From: JAFGVL01 sp031553685 | Lineage (GTDB): Bacteria > Bacteroidota > Bacteroidia > Bacteroidales > Paludibacteraceae | Assembly (NCBI GenBank): GCA_031553685.1 | Contig: JAVBLE010000033.1 | Span: forward strand, 1-43,412 | Direction: 5' to 3' | DNA: 43,412 nt | Part shown: piece by piece, positions 7,368 through 15,446 of the stretch | How the letters are laid out: each line of letters opens with the position of its first letter | How positions within the stretch are numbered: position 1 is the stretch's first letter | Program-made: the position numbers and the translations under genes | Notes under the pieces: generated by a model | The model's database searches: none | What the model saw: the letters and a program-made list of their open reading frames with translations, nothing else | What the model was told of the DNA's origin: nothing

Positions 7368-9656
7368 ATGCCATTCGATTTACCCATTATCCAAAAATTC
7401 TACCACGAATTACCCAAAGCCATAACCAACGCCAAAGAGCAACTGTTGCGACCGCTCACATTAAGCGAAAAAATACTATACGCCCACCTGTCCAAAGAAA
7501 GTGAGGGGGTAACTCAAAGCTACCCCCTCATTAAACCCTATAAGCGTGGCTCGGACTATGTCCTTTTCGCCCCCGACCGCGTGGCGATGCAAGACGCCAC
7601 CGCACAAATGGCATTGCTCCAGTTTATGAACGCAGGAAAACCACGAACCGCCGTGCCCACTACCGTGCATTGCGACCACCTCGTGCAAGCCGACAACGGC
7701 ACACTCAAAGACCTGCCACGCGCACTCAAACAAAACGAAGAAGTATATAACTTCCTGCAAACCGTTTCGGCAAAATACGGCATTGGCTGCTGGAAAGCCG
7801 GAGCAGGTATTATTCACCAAGTGCTGTTGGAAAACTACGCTTTTCCGGGCGGAATGATGATTGGTACAGACTCGCACACCGTGAATGCCGGCGGATTGGG
7901 CATGATAGCCATTGGCGTAGGGGGTGCCGATGCTGTCGATGTGATGGTAGGCATGCCTTGGGAACTCAAAATGCCAAAGCTGATTGGCGTAAAACTAACC
8001 GGCAAACTCAGCGGCTGGGCAGCGCCCAAAGATGTGATACTGAAACTCGCCGGAATGCTTACCGTAAAAGGAGGAACAGGCTGTATTGTCGAATATTTCG
8101 GCGATGGCGCGCACACGCTTTCGTGCACCGGCAAAGCAACCATTTGCAATATGGGCGCCGAAATCGGAGCCACCACTTCTATCTTTGCCTACGATAAAAA
8201 AATGAGCGACTACCTTCGCGCCACCAAACGCAAAGAAATAGCCACCCTCGCTGATGCTGTTGCCGAACACCTGCAAGCCGATTTTGAAGTAGAGCAACAC
8301 CCCGAGAAATATTTCGACCAAGTCATCGAAATTAATCTGTCGGAAGTCGAACCCTATATCAATGGACCTTTTACGCCCGACTTGGCAACGCCGATTTCCG
8401 AATTTGCAGCATTTATCAAGGAAAATAATTATCCGCCCGTGCTCGAAGTCGGTCTGATTGGCTCGTGTACCAATTCGTCGTATCAGGATATGATGCGGGC
8501 GGCTTCGGTGGCTCGTCAGGCAAAAGACAAGAAGCTGGAGGTAAAAGCACAGTTTATCGTTTCGCCCGGTTCGGAGTTGGTGCGCTACACTGCCGAACGC
8601 GATGGGCTGTTGAACGATTTTAACAACATCGGGGCAATGCTTATGGCAAATGCCTGCGGTCCTTGTATCGGGCAATGGAACCGGCACAACAACCCCGACC
8701 GCGAAAACAGTATCATCACTTCGTTTAACCGCAACTTTGCCAAGCGAGCCGACGGAAACCCGAAAACACACAGTTTCGTAGCCTCGCCCGAAATCGTTAC
8801 CGCATTGACCATTGCCGGTTCAATGACATTCAATCCGCTCAAAGATTATTTAAAAAATACGGATGGCGAGTTCGTCATGCTCGACGAACCCCAAGGCGAC
8901 GAACTTCCTGCCAAAGGTTTTGATGCCGAAGATTTAGGTTTGATCGCACCCCCTGCTGATGGCAGTTTGATAGAAGTAACCGTAAACCCCGACAGCGACC
9001 GCCTGCAACTCCTTACGCCTTTTGCCGAGTGGGATGGCAACGAAATTCCTACCATGTCGCTGCTTATCAAAGCCAAAGGCAAATGCACCACTGACCATAT
9101 CAGCATGGCGGGCAAATGGCTCAACTATCGGGGGCATTTGGACAACATTTCCAACAACCTGCTGATCGGCGCTGTCAATGCCTTCAATGAAGAAACAAAC
9201 AAGGTGTACAACAGCATTTCCAATAAATTTGAGGCGGTGCCCGACTCTGCCCGTATCTATCAAAAAGCAAACATTCCAACCATCGTTATTGGTGATGAAA
9301 ACTACGGCGAAGGCTCCTCGCGCGAGCATGCCGCCATGGAACCCCGCCATTTGGGCGTGCGTGTGGTGTTGGTCAAATCCTTTGCCCGCATACACGAAAC
9401 CAACCTGAAAAAACAAGGTATGCTCGCCCTCACATTTGCCAACAAAGCTGATTACGACCTAATCCGCGAGGACGATACTTTTGAACTTTCCGGTTTAACG
9501 CACTTTGATCCAAATAAACCGTATTTTACCATGAAAATAAATCATATTGATGGAACAAGTAACATAATTCAAGTAAACCACACTTACAATCAAAGCCAGT
9601 TCGAGTGGTTCAAAGCCGGTAGTGCGTTGAATTTGATTCGGAAACAAAATGGATAA
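7368..9656 (+). CDS. acn: Aconitate hydratase (mitochondrial-type)
   Basis: A 762-residue aconitase converting citrate to isocitrate through cis-aconitate in the TCA cycle; cytoplasmic, with a [4Fe-4S] cluster. The three cluster cysteines are visible: C367 in LIGSCTNSS and C430 and C433 in NACGPCIGQW. The active-site region GTDSHTVNAGGLGMIAIGVG near residues 165-185 and the C-terminal swivel domain (GDENYGEGSSREHAAMEPRH) are intact. Length and signatures fit the mitochondrial/AcnM-like branch common in Bacteroidota rather than E. coli AcnA (about 890) or AcnB. No citrate synthase or isocitrate dehydrogenase gene lies beside it in this window. The start ATG at 7368 follows an A-rich leader; MITE-type DNA lies about 100 bp upstream. 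Confidence 0.95.
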   Translation: MPFDLPIIQKFYHELPKAITNAKEQLLRPLTLSEKILYAHLSKESEGVTQSYPLIKPYKRGSDYVLFAPDRVAMQDATAQMALLQFMNAGKPRTAVPTTVHCDHLVQADNGTLKDLPRALKQNEEVYNFLQTVSAKYGIGCWKAGAGIIHQVLLENYAFPGGMMIGTDSHTVNAGGLGMIAIGVGGADAVDVMVGMPWELKMPKLIGVKLTGKLSGWAAPKDVILKLAGMLTVKGGTGCIVEYFGDGAHTLSCTGKATICNMGAEIGATTSIFAYDKKMSDYLRATKRKEIATLADAVAEHLQADFEVEQHPEKYFDQVIEINLSEVEPYINGPFTPDLATPISEFAAFIKENNYPPVLEVGLIGSCTNSSYQDMMRAASVARQAKDKKLEVKAQFIVSPGSELVRYTAERDGLLNDFNNIGAMLMANACGPCIGQWNRHNNPDRENSIITSFNRNFAKRADGNPKTHSFVASPEIVTALTIAGSMTFNPLKDYLKNTDGEFVMLDEPQGDELPAKGFDAEDLGLIAPPADGSLIEVTVNPDSDRLQLLTPFAEWDGNEIPTMSLLIKAKGKCTTDHISMAGKWLNYRGHLDNISNNLLIGAVNAFNEETNKVYNSISNKFEAVPDSARIYQKANIPTIVIGDENYGEGSSREHAAMEPRHLGVRVVLVKSFARIHETNLKKQGMLALTFANKADYDLIREDDTFELSGLTHFDPNKPYFTMKINHIDGTSNIIQVNHTYNQSQFEWFKAGSALNLIRKQNG

Positions 9657-9722
9657 ACCGCAAAGTTTACAAGAGTTTTTTTTGTTTTTTTATCTTAAAA
9701 AGGGTAACGATGCCAAAAATGG

Positions 9723-9756
9723 TTGGTGATTTTTAGAAAAATATTTTGTATAATTG
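9723..9756 (+). promoter_or_regulatory. Possible promoter for the small RNA candidate
   Basis: TTG at 9723-9725 and TATAATTG at 9749-9756 resemble the Bacteroidota -33 (TTG) and -7 (TAnnTTTG, one mismatch) elements at a 23-bp spacing, which is at the wide end. The implied start falls at about 9761-9763, exactly where the structured stretch begins. Confidence 0.35.
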
Positions 9757-9760
9757 CCTG

Positions 9761-9866
9761 GTAAAGTTGAAGAGGAAACGAGCTTTGTTGAGGAGCAACT
9801 CGTCAGCAATAAACTTTACGGATGTACAGTAAATAAGAAGGAGTAGTTTTACAACTGCTCCTTTCT
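9761..9866 (+). ncRNA. Candidate small RNA with nested stems and terminator
   Basis: GTAAAGTT (9761-9768) pairs perfectly with AACTTTAC (9812-9819). Inside, ACGA/TCGT and GTTG/CAAC (9787-9790 with 9796-9799) stack into an inner arm. After a short single-stranded linker, an 11-bp stem (9838-9848 with 9853-9863, one G-U pair, loop TTAC) is followed by TCTCTATTTT, like an intrinsic terminator. It could alternatively be just the aconitase 3' UTR and terminator. I do not recognise a named RNA family. Confidence 0.4.
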
Positions 9867-9989
9867 CTATTTTATTGGTATCCTTTAATGGCTAAAAAAC
9901 CTATCTTTCATTGCTTTTGAAGAATAAATACCATTTGAAGGCGGACTTTTTACAATCCGCCTTCAGAATAAATTTTGAGGAAAAGTAAT

Positions 9990-10613
9990 TTACTCGACCA
10001 CAATCTTCTGTATATAGACCTTCTCGTCCGAACCTTTGACATGCAATGAATAAAGCCCGCGACCAAAACTTGCCGGCAAAGATGCTTTCGAAGCGTTCGC
10101 TTCCATGTTCGCCACTTCCATTCCTTGCATATTATACACCTTTACATTCAACGATTTGGAGTCTTGCAATTCGACCAAAATATTTTGGTTAGGCTCTACC
10201 ACTGTCGCCGATAAAATTAGTTTCGACATATCTACTTCTGGCGTGTAAAACCCGGTGGAAGCCTGCACTATAATTTTCCCTTTCATCCCCAAAGAAGCAT
10301 GCGGCTCACAAACAAAATAAATTGTACCTACCTGAGCATCTGTTAATATAATGGAAGGATTCGATTCTGTGGAAGTAAAACGGAAACCCCCGCTCAATTG
10401 TGTATTTTGATTCGCATTCCAGGTAGATTCCGACACTTGTGTGGCAGTATGTACCCCTCCAAGCGAAAATGTGATAATATCGCCCACTTTGGCTGTGGTT
10501 TCAGCCGGATTAAATGTATTAGATGCGGTTGAGTTTATTACATGGGTGGTGGCAAATGTTGCTACCGACAATAAGTAAAGGCTAAATAAGATTGTAAATT
10601 TTTTCATGTTCAA
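9990..10613 (-). CDS. Secreted cupredoxin (plastocyanin-like) with T9SS sorting tail
   Basis: 207 residues. A signal peptide (MKKFTILFSLYLLSVATFA) is followed by a plastocyanin/azurin-like domain, residues about 23-118. The type 1 copper ligands are in the expected places: H55 in GGVHTAT, and C102, H105 and M110 in FVCEPHASLGM. The last 80 residues (about 128-207) match the type A T9SS sorting domain: VYNMQGMEVA, then LPASFGRGLYSLHVKG and a final VYIQKIVVE. The product is therefore probably exported by the type IX system and attached to or released from the surface, where it may carry electrons or bind copper. A start two codons later (10607) is equally possible. No partner oxidase lies nearby. 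Confidence 0.88.
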   Translation of the reverse strand: MNMKKFTILFSLYLLSVATFATTHVINSTASNTFNPAETTAKVGDIITFSLGGVHTATQVSESTWNANQNTQLSGGFRFTSTESNPSIILTDAQVGTIYFVCEPHASLGMKGKIIVQASTGFYTPEVDMSKLILSATVVEPNQNILVELQDSKSLNVKVYNMQGMEVANMEANASKASLPASFGRGLYSLHVKGSDEKVYIQKIVVE

Positions 10614-10759
10614 AATAATTTAATTGTTTGACAAATTTTCGATGAAATCTGCGGCAAATATATTAAATTATTTTTAAATAAAAGTATTTTGCTACTTATT
10701 TGATTAAAATAAATCATTTTTAAATTATAAGCAGTCAATAGAATTTATCTTATTTGTAA

Positions 10760-11671
10760 TCAATTCGTTATATCTCCAACAACTCCAATAACTGTCGGAA
10801 AATGATTGTTTAAAATATCCTCAAAACCTCTGATACGAACGATTATATTAAATCTTTTGGGTGGTGTATTTTTTAAATCTTCAGGGTTAATTTTAGAAGA
10901 TTCTTCAGACGAAAGATGGCTGAGTTTAGAAAAATCACTCTCTTCGTTGAAAAAAGCATACAGCTTCTTCGGATTTTCTGCCCAATCTTCGTACGGATTG
11001 TGAGATGACAAAACATTGACCGTGTCGCCTGTTGATTTGGCAACAACCAAGAACTGCACATAACCATTCCGATAATCTTCATAATCAATATTTTGCGCAT
11101 AAATTATTTGCACAACATCAGCATTCTTTAAAGCACCCGGTTGTATGTTGAAATCGTTGACCTCAAAATATTGAAACTTGTATATTGCCGGTTCTTCAGA
11201 TATGGGGCGATGGGTCTGTTTTCCTTCTTTTTCTTTTATATTATCAAGGATTGCACCGATAAAAATCCAAAAAACAACCCCGAAAATTATTCCGAAAACA
11301 AACACCTTTGTGTAATAACGATTAACCTCAGGTGGCACAGTCTGCGAACGATATGCCTGAGATTGTGGCTGTTTCGGTTGTGCGTAAGTCTGCTTGTAGG
11401 GTTGCGTAGGGCGCGGCGGTGGTTTGGGTGTAGAGTACGACTGCGTTTGCCTGTTCAGGTAATAATATAGCCGGATGTCGTATTGCCGCTTCTTCATGGG
11501 GTCTGAAAGTACTGCGTACGCCTCATGTATTTCCTGAAATTTTTCTACATAATATTGCTCGCAATTATGCCTGTCAGGATGAAATTTGAGCGCCATTTCG
11601 CGGTATGCCTTTTTTATTTCTTCGGCTGTAGCGTTATATTTTAAGCAAAGTATTAGGTAGTAGTTTTTCAT
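10760..11671 (-). CDS. J-domain protein with one transmembrane segment
   Basis: 303 residues. Residues 1-67 are a J domain with the H31-P32-D33 motif needed to stimulate DnaK ATPase, preceded by EEIKKAYREMALKF. A Pro/Gln-rich linker (about 75-115) follows, then a transmembrane helix (about 123-143, VFVFGIIFGVVFWIFIGAIL) and a C-terminal domain of about 150 residues that I do not recognise. It is not a DnaJ proper: the Gly/Phe region, zinc centre and C-terminal domains are missing. The protein probably recruits DnaK to the membrane. It is monocistronic and convergent with nothing close by. Confidence 0.85.
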   Translation of the reverse strand: MKNYYLILCLKYNATAEEIKKAYREMALKFHPDRHNCEQYYVEKFQEIHEAYAVLSDPMKKRQYDIRLYYYLNRQTQSYSTPKPPPRPTQPYKQTYAQPKQPQSQAYRSQTVPPEVNRYYTKVFVFGIIFGVVFWIFIGAILDNIKEKEGKQTHRPISEEPAIYKFQYFEVNDFNIQPGALKNADVVQIIYAQNIDYEDYRNGYVQFLVVAKSTGDTVNVLSSHNPYEDWAENPKKLYAFFNEESDFSKLSHLSSEESSKINPEDLKNTPPKRFNIIVRIRGFEDILNNHFPTVIGVVGDITN

Positions 11672-12022
11672 CCAAACAAAAATTTTCCAAAACTACCAAT
11701 TTTTTCCACTAAATTTGCAAACATTTTTTACCTGTTATGCATTTAGACTTTATTTGAATGTATTAAAATGATGAATTTCTATTTTTTTGGACAGAATTTA
11801 CAAAATTAACAGATAAATTTTGCCAAAGGCAAAATAAAAAACATGTAAATTCTGTTAATCCTGTCAAAAAATAAAGCTTTATTCAAAAATAATCCGCAAA
11901 TGCACAACAAGTATTTTTTCTAAATTATTTTGCAATGGTTCAGATGTTTTTGTTGTAAATAAGAAATCGTTTACTTCGTGTTAAATCTGTAAATTGTAAA
12001 TCCGTAAATTGTAAATTCATAT
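11672..12022. other. Gap between J-domain gene and alaS
   Basis: No gene is seen in these 351 bp between divergent genes. Besides the hairpin repeat at 11783-11871 it is AT-rich and should contain both promoters; AAATTGTAAAT-like direct repeats occur just before alaS (11985-12015). Confidence 0.7.
11783..11871. repeat. Long imperfect hairpin of the GACAGAATTTACA type
   Basis: TTTTTTGGACAGAATTTACA on the left is mirrored by TGTAAATTCTGTTAATCCTG and TCAAAAAA on the right, and the centre is a perfect ATTTTGCC-AAA-GGCAAAAT stem (11817-11835). Hairpins with this kind of sequence are, from memory, widespread between genes in Bacteroidota. Confidence 0.75.
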
Positions 12023-14689
12023 ATGATGACAGCTAAAGAAATTCGCAAATCATTCCTCGATTTTTTCGCTTCGAAAGGGCATCACATCGTGCCATCCGCA
12101 CCGATGGTGGTAAAGAATGACCCTACGCTGATGTTTACCAACGCCGGCATGAACCAATTTAAAGACCTGTTTTTGGGCAATGCGCCTATTAAATATCCAC
12201 GCGTTGCCGACTCGCAAAAATGCCTCCGGGTAAGCGGCAAGCACAACGACCTGGAGGAAGTGGGACACGATACTTACCACCACACCATGTTCGAAATGTT
12301 GGGCAACTGGTCGTTTGGCGATTATTTCAAAGAAGAAGCCATTGCGTGGGCGTGGGAATATTTGACCGAAGTGCTCAAATTAGACAAAAGCCGTCTGTAT
12401 GCCACGATATTTGAAGGCGATGCCAAAGAAAATTTGGCAAAAGATGAAGAAGCTGCCGGACTTTGGGCAAAATACCTTCCTGCCGACCGCATCATCAACG
12501 GGAATAAAAAAGATAACTTCTGGGAAATGGGTGATACGGGACCTTGCGGACCATGTACCGAAATCCATATCGACTTGCGCTCGGACGAAGAACGCGCCCA
12601 AAAACCCGGTGTGGAACTGGTAAACAACGACCACCCGCAAGTAGTGGAAATCTGGAACAATGTATTTATGCAGTTCAACCGCAAAGCCGATGGCTCGCTC
12701 GAATTGCTCCCTGCCAAACATGTGGATACCGGCATGGGCTTTGAGCGCCTTTGTATGGCTGTGCAAGGTAAACAATCGAACTACGACACGGATGTTTTCC
12801 AACCGATTATTAGGGAAATAGAGAAAATAACAGGCTATCAGTATAGTCATTCTGACGAAAGTCAGAATCCCCTTCACCAAGAGGGGATTGCGGGTCGAGC
12901 CCGCAATGATGCCCAAGAGCAGGTCGATATTGCCATGCGTGTGATTGCCGATCATATCCGCACCATAGCTTTCTCAATTACCGACGGGCAGCTGCCGTCG
13001 AATGCCAAAGCGGGGTATGTTATCCGCCGTATTTTGCGCCGCGCGGTGCGTTATGGGTATACATTCTTGGGTCAACACCATGCTTTTATGTATAAGTTAA
13101 TCCCGGCTTTGATAGACAGTATGGGTGAAGCTTATCCCGAACTTCCGGCACAAAAAACATTGGTCGAAAAAGTGATCAAAGAAGAAGAAGAATCTTTCCT
13201 TCGTACGCTCGAAACCGGAATTCGATTATTAGATAAAAATCTCCCAAAAGATGGCAAAATATTAAGTGGTGAAATAGCATTTCAATTGTACGACACTTTC
13301 GGTTTTCCTTTGGATTTGACCGAACTTATTTTGCGCGAAAACGGCATGACTGTGAATGTGGATGAGTTTAATGTGGAGATGCAAAAGCAAAAAGAACGCG
13401 CCCGCAACGCTGCTGCTGTGGAAACCGGCGACTGGATATCTGTACGCGAGGGTGAAACTCAATTTGTGGGTTATGATATGTTGGATTGTGAAGTGGAGAT
13501 CCTGCGTTACCGCAAGGTGAAGCAAAAGAACGAAGAATTGTTTCAGTTGGTGTTTGACAAAACGCCTTTTTATGGAGAAATGGGAGGACAAAGCGGTGAT
13601 TGCGGCACATTGGAATCGGACAACGAAACCATCCAAATTATTGATACCAAGAAAGAAAACGGACTAAGTATTCATATTTGCAAAAATCTCCCTAAAGATA
13701 TTACGGCTACTTTTTATGCCGAAGTAGATTTGGCGCACCGGCGCGCGGTGGAAAACAACCACACGGCTACGCACCTTTTGCATGAAGCGTTGCGCGAAGT
13801 GCTGGGCAAGCATGTGGAACAAAAGGGTTCGCTGGTAACTGCCGATTATTTGCGTTTCGACTTCGCTCATTTCCAAAAGGTAAGTGCCGAAGAACTTCGT
13901 GCGGTAGAGCGATTGGCGAACAAAAAGATACGCGAAAACCAAATCCGCGAAGAACTGCGTGAACTGCCGATTGAAGAGGCGCAACGAATGGGAGCGATGG
14001 CTCTGTTTGGCGAAAAGTACGGCGAAAAGGTGCGTGTGGTAAGATATGGTACTTCGATCGAACTTTGCGGGGGTACGCATGTGGGTGCCACCGGACAAAT
14101 CGGCTTGGTAATCGTCACTGCCGAATCGTCTATTGCAGCCGGTGTGCGCCGTATTGAGGCAATCACTGCTGAAAAAGCCGAAGCATTCGTCGAAGCGCAA
14201 CAGGACTTGCTTCGTGATGCCAAAGAACTGTTTAACAATGCGCCGAATGTGATTTCTTCCATTAAAAAAATGGTGGACGAAAATGCTGATTTAAAGAAAA
14301 AGGTCGAAGGGTTTGTGCAGGAACATATTGCTAATATTGCCAATCATTTGTCTGCACGAACTGAAAATGTGAAGGGAATTACTGTTGTCCGTCACCGGAT
14401 GGAGGCTTCGAACGATGTGGTGCGGGGTGTTGCTACACAGTTGCGCGCGAAGTTTGCCGACGAGAAATTCTTACTTGTTTTAGGTACGGAGTTTGAGGGC
14501 AAACCGTCTCTTACGGTTGCTTTGAGCCAACCGTTGGTGGATGCGGGACTGAATGCCAACACAATTATCCACGAGGCGGCTAAAGAAATTGAAGGCAACG
14601 GCGGCGGACAAGCTTTTATGGCAACTGCCGGCGGAAAAAACCCGGCTGGTATTGACCGCGCTATGAATAAGGCAGTGGAAATGATTTAG
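12023..14689 (+). CDS. alaS: Alanyl-tRNA synthetase with in-frame palindromic insert
   Basis: 888 residues; charges tRNA-Ala with alanine and removes misacylated Ser/Gly. The N-terminal class II catalytic core is intact (FTNAGMNQFKD, HHTMFEMLGNWSFGDYF, DTGMGFERLCM), as are the tRNA-recognition region (IADHIRTIAFSITDG), the editing domain with zinc-type motifs H580-x3-H584 and C682-GGT-H686, and the C-Ala domain ending GGGGQAFMATAGG-like. A segment of roughly 21 residues starting at S275 (SHSDESQNPL, then HQEGIAGRARND) is absent from Bacteroides AlaRS as I remember it. It is encoded by a three-hairpin repeat at 12846-12910. The frame is kept, so the protein is probably functional with an extra surface loop. 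ATG 12026 is an alternative start one codon later. Confidence 0.95.
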   Translation: MMTAKEIRKSFLDFFASKGHHIVPSAPMVVKNDPTLMFTNAGMNQFKDLFLGNAPIKYPRVADSQKCLRVSGKHNDLEEVGHDTYHHTMFEMLGNWSFGDYFKEEAIAWAWEYLTEVLKLDKSRLYATIFEGDAKENLAKDEEAAGLWAKYLPADRIINGNKKDNFWEMGDTGPCGPCTEIHIDLRSDEERAQKPGVELVNNDHPQVVEIWNNVFMQFNRKADGSLELLPAKHVDTGMGFERLCMAVQGKQSNYDTDVFQPIIREIEKITGYQYSHSDESQNPLHQEGIAGRARNDAQEQVDIAMRVIADHIRTIAFSITDGQLPSNAKAGYVIRRILRRAVRYGYTFLGQHHAFMYKLIPALIDSMGEAYPELPAQKTLVEKVIKEEEESFLRTLETGIRLLDKNLPKDGKILSGEIAFQLYDTFGFPLDLTELILRENGMTVNVDEFNVEMQKQKERARNAAAVETGDWISVREGETQFVGYDMLDCEVEILRYRKVKQKNEELFQLVFDKTPFYGEMGGQSGDCGTLESDNETIQIIDTKKENGLSIHICKNLPKDITATFYAEVDLAHRRAVENNHTATHLLHEALREVLGKHVEQKGSLVTADYLRFDFAHFQKVSAEELRAVERLANKKIRENQIREELRELPIEEAQRMGAMALFGEKYGEKVRVVRYGTSIELCGGTHVGATGQIGLVIVTAESSIAAGVRRIEAITAEKAEAFVEAQQDLLRDAKELFNNAPNVISSIKKMVDENADLKKKVEGFVQEHIANIANHLSARTENVKGITVVRHRMEASNDVVRGVATQLRAKFADEKFLLVLGTEFEGKPSLTVALSQPLVDAGLNANTIIHEAAKEIEGNGGGQAFMATAGGKNPAGIDRAMNKAVEMI
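12846..12910. repeat. Multi-hairpin repeat inserted in alaS
   Basis: Three adjacent stems: TTCTGAC-GAAA-GTCAGAA (12850-12867), AATCCCCT/AGGGGATT (12866-12889) and ATTGCGGG-TCGAG-CCCGCAAT (12887-12907). Read on the minus strand the order (GTCATTGCGGG stem, CCCC, second stem, ATGAC) matches the intergenic repeat at 37547-37611, so both belong to one family. Confidence 0.85.
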
Positions 14690-14754
14690 GATGAAAATAG
14701 AAAATGTAGAGGTGCAAAATACATCTTTGTTTAACTTTTAAAATATAAAACATT

Positions 14755-15270
14755 ATGACTTTACTTTCTGTTCTTTTTACGGTTTCGGTTTTGCTTTTAG
14801 TGGCGCAAACGATTTATTTCTTTTTGGTGGAAGATACCAATATTTACAAGAAATATACTTACGACTTGCAACAGTTTAATTTTATTTCGATCAAATCCGG
14901 GATAGCGTTTTTCTTTGGCGTAATGATCACTTTTTATGCCATTGATATTTATACACTAAATGACATTACTCTTTCGCGTATTTTGCTGGCTGTTTTTGTG
15001 GGTGTTATCACGGCATTTTCGGTTTTGGTGATATACCGCTTTATTATTATCCACCTGCAAATCCGTGCCAAGAAGACGCATACTTTCCACGAGCTTGAGA
15101 CCAAAGTGGTGTGGTACGATAATATGCAGGAGATGGGCGAAGTGGGCATTTTGACCAAGCTCGGCGTGTTGCTTGTGCCTTTTCATGCGGTGGGCAATTT
15201 CCACAATGGCGACACGGTTATCGTGAGTGGAAATTACAACAGGATTGAGAGCATCGAACTGAAGGGATAA
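14755..15270 (+). CDS. Membrane protein with C-terminal soluble (possibly OB-fold) domain
   Basis: 171 residues. Three hydrophobic helices are visible at about 3-24, 44-66 and 76-98, then a soluble tail of about 70 residues (VGILTKLGVLLVPFHAVGNF, then GDTVIVSGNYNRIESIEL) rich in short beta strands. The tail resembles an NfeD-like OB fold, a family often encoded with SPFH proteins, and an SPFH gene lies 3 kb downstream. I am not sure of this match. It sits 65 bp after alaS and before the zinc-ribbon genes, so it may be the first gene of the envelope cluster. Confidence 0.6.
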   Translation: MTLLSVLFTVSVLLLVAQTIYFFLVEDTNIYKKYTYDLQQFNFISIKSGIAFFFGVMITFYAIDIYTLNDITLSRILLAVFVGVITAFSVLVIYRFIIIHLQIRAKKTHTFHELETKVVWYDNMQEMGEVGILTKLGVLLVPFHAVGNFHNGDTVIVSGNYNRIESIELKG

Positions 15271-15278
15271 AAACATCT

Positions 15279-15374
15279 TTCGTATTAATACGAGTGGCAA
15301 AAAAAGAAAAAAAATGGCTTCCGTATCAATACGGACGCTAAAAAAATTAAAATACAATATTCGTATTAGTATAG
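15279..15374. repeat. Short array of palindromes at 40-41 bp spacing (core CGTATTAATACG)
   Basis: Palindromes CGTATTAATACG (15281), CGTATCAATACG (15322, inside CCGTATCAATACGG) and the weaker CGTATTAGTATA (15362) are spaced 41 and 40 bp apart. The linkers are A-rich (GGCAAAAAAAG, GCTAAAAAAATT). The period and linker style match the arrays at 6916 and 42989, although the palindrome differs. Confidence 0.75.
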
Positions 15375-15446
15375 ATGAAAAATGGAAAATCACCAACTTC
15401 TCTTTTCATTGTACGCTTTGTGTCTTCGTGGGAAAAATAAAACAGT

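Larger units (their letters stand above)
9657..9989. other. Gap between acn and the cupredoxin gene
   Basis: No protein gene is evident in these 333 bp. The stretch contains a possible promoter (9723-9756), a nested-hairpin RNA candidate ending in a terminator-like stem (9761-9866) and otherwise AT-rich sequence with the minus-strand cupredoxin 3' flank. Confidence 0.7.

Noticed and set aside
7995..8771. 258-codon minus-strand frame
   Set aside because: Antisense to the aconitase gene; no start context or motifs.
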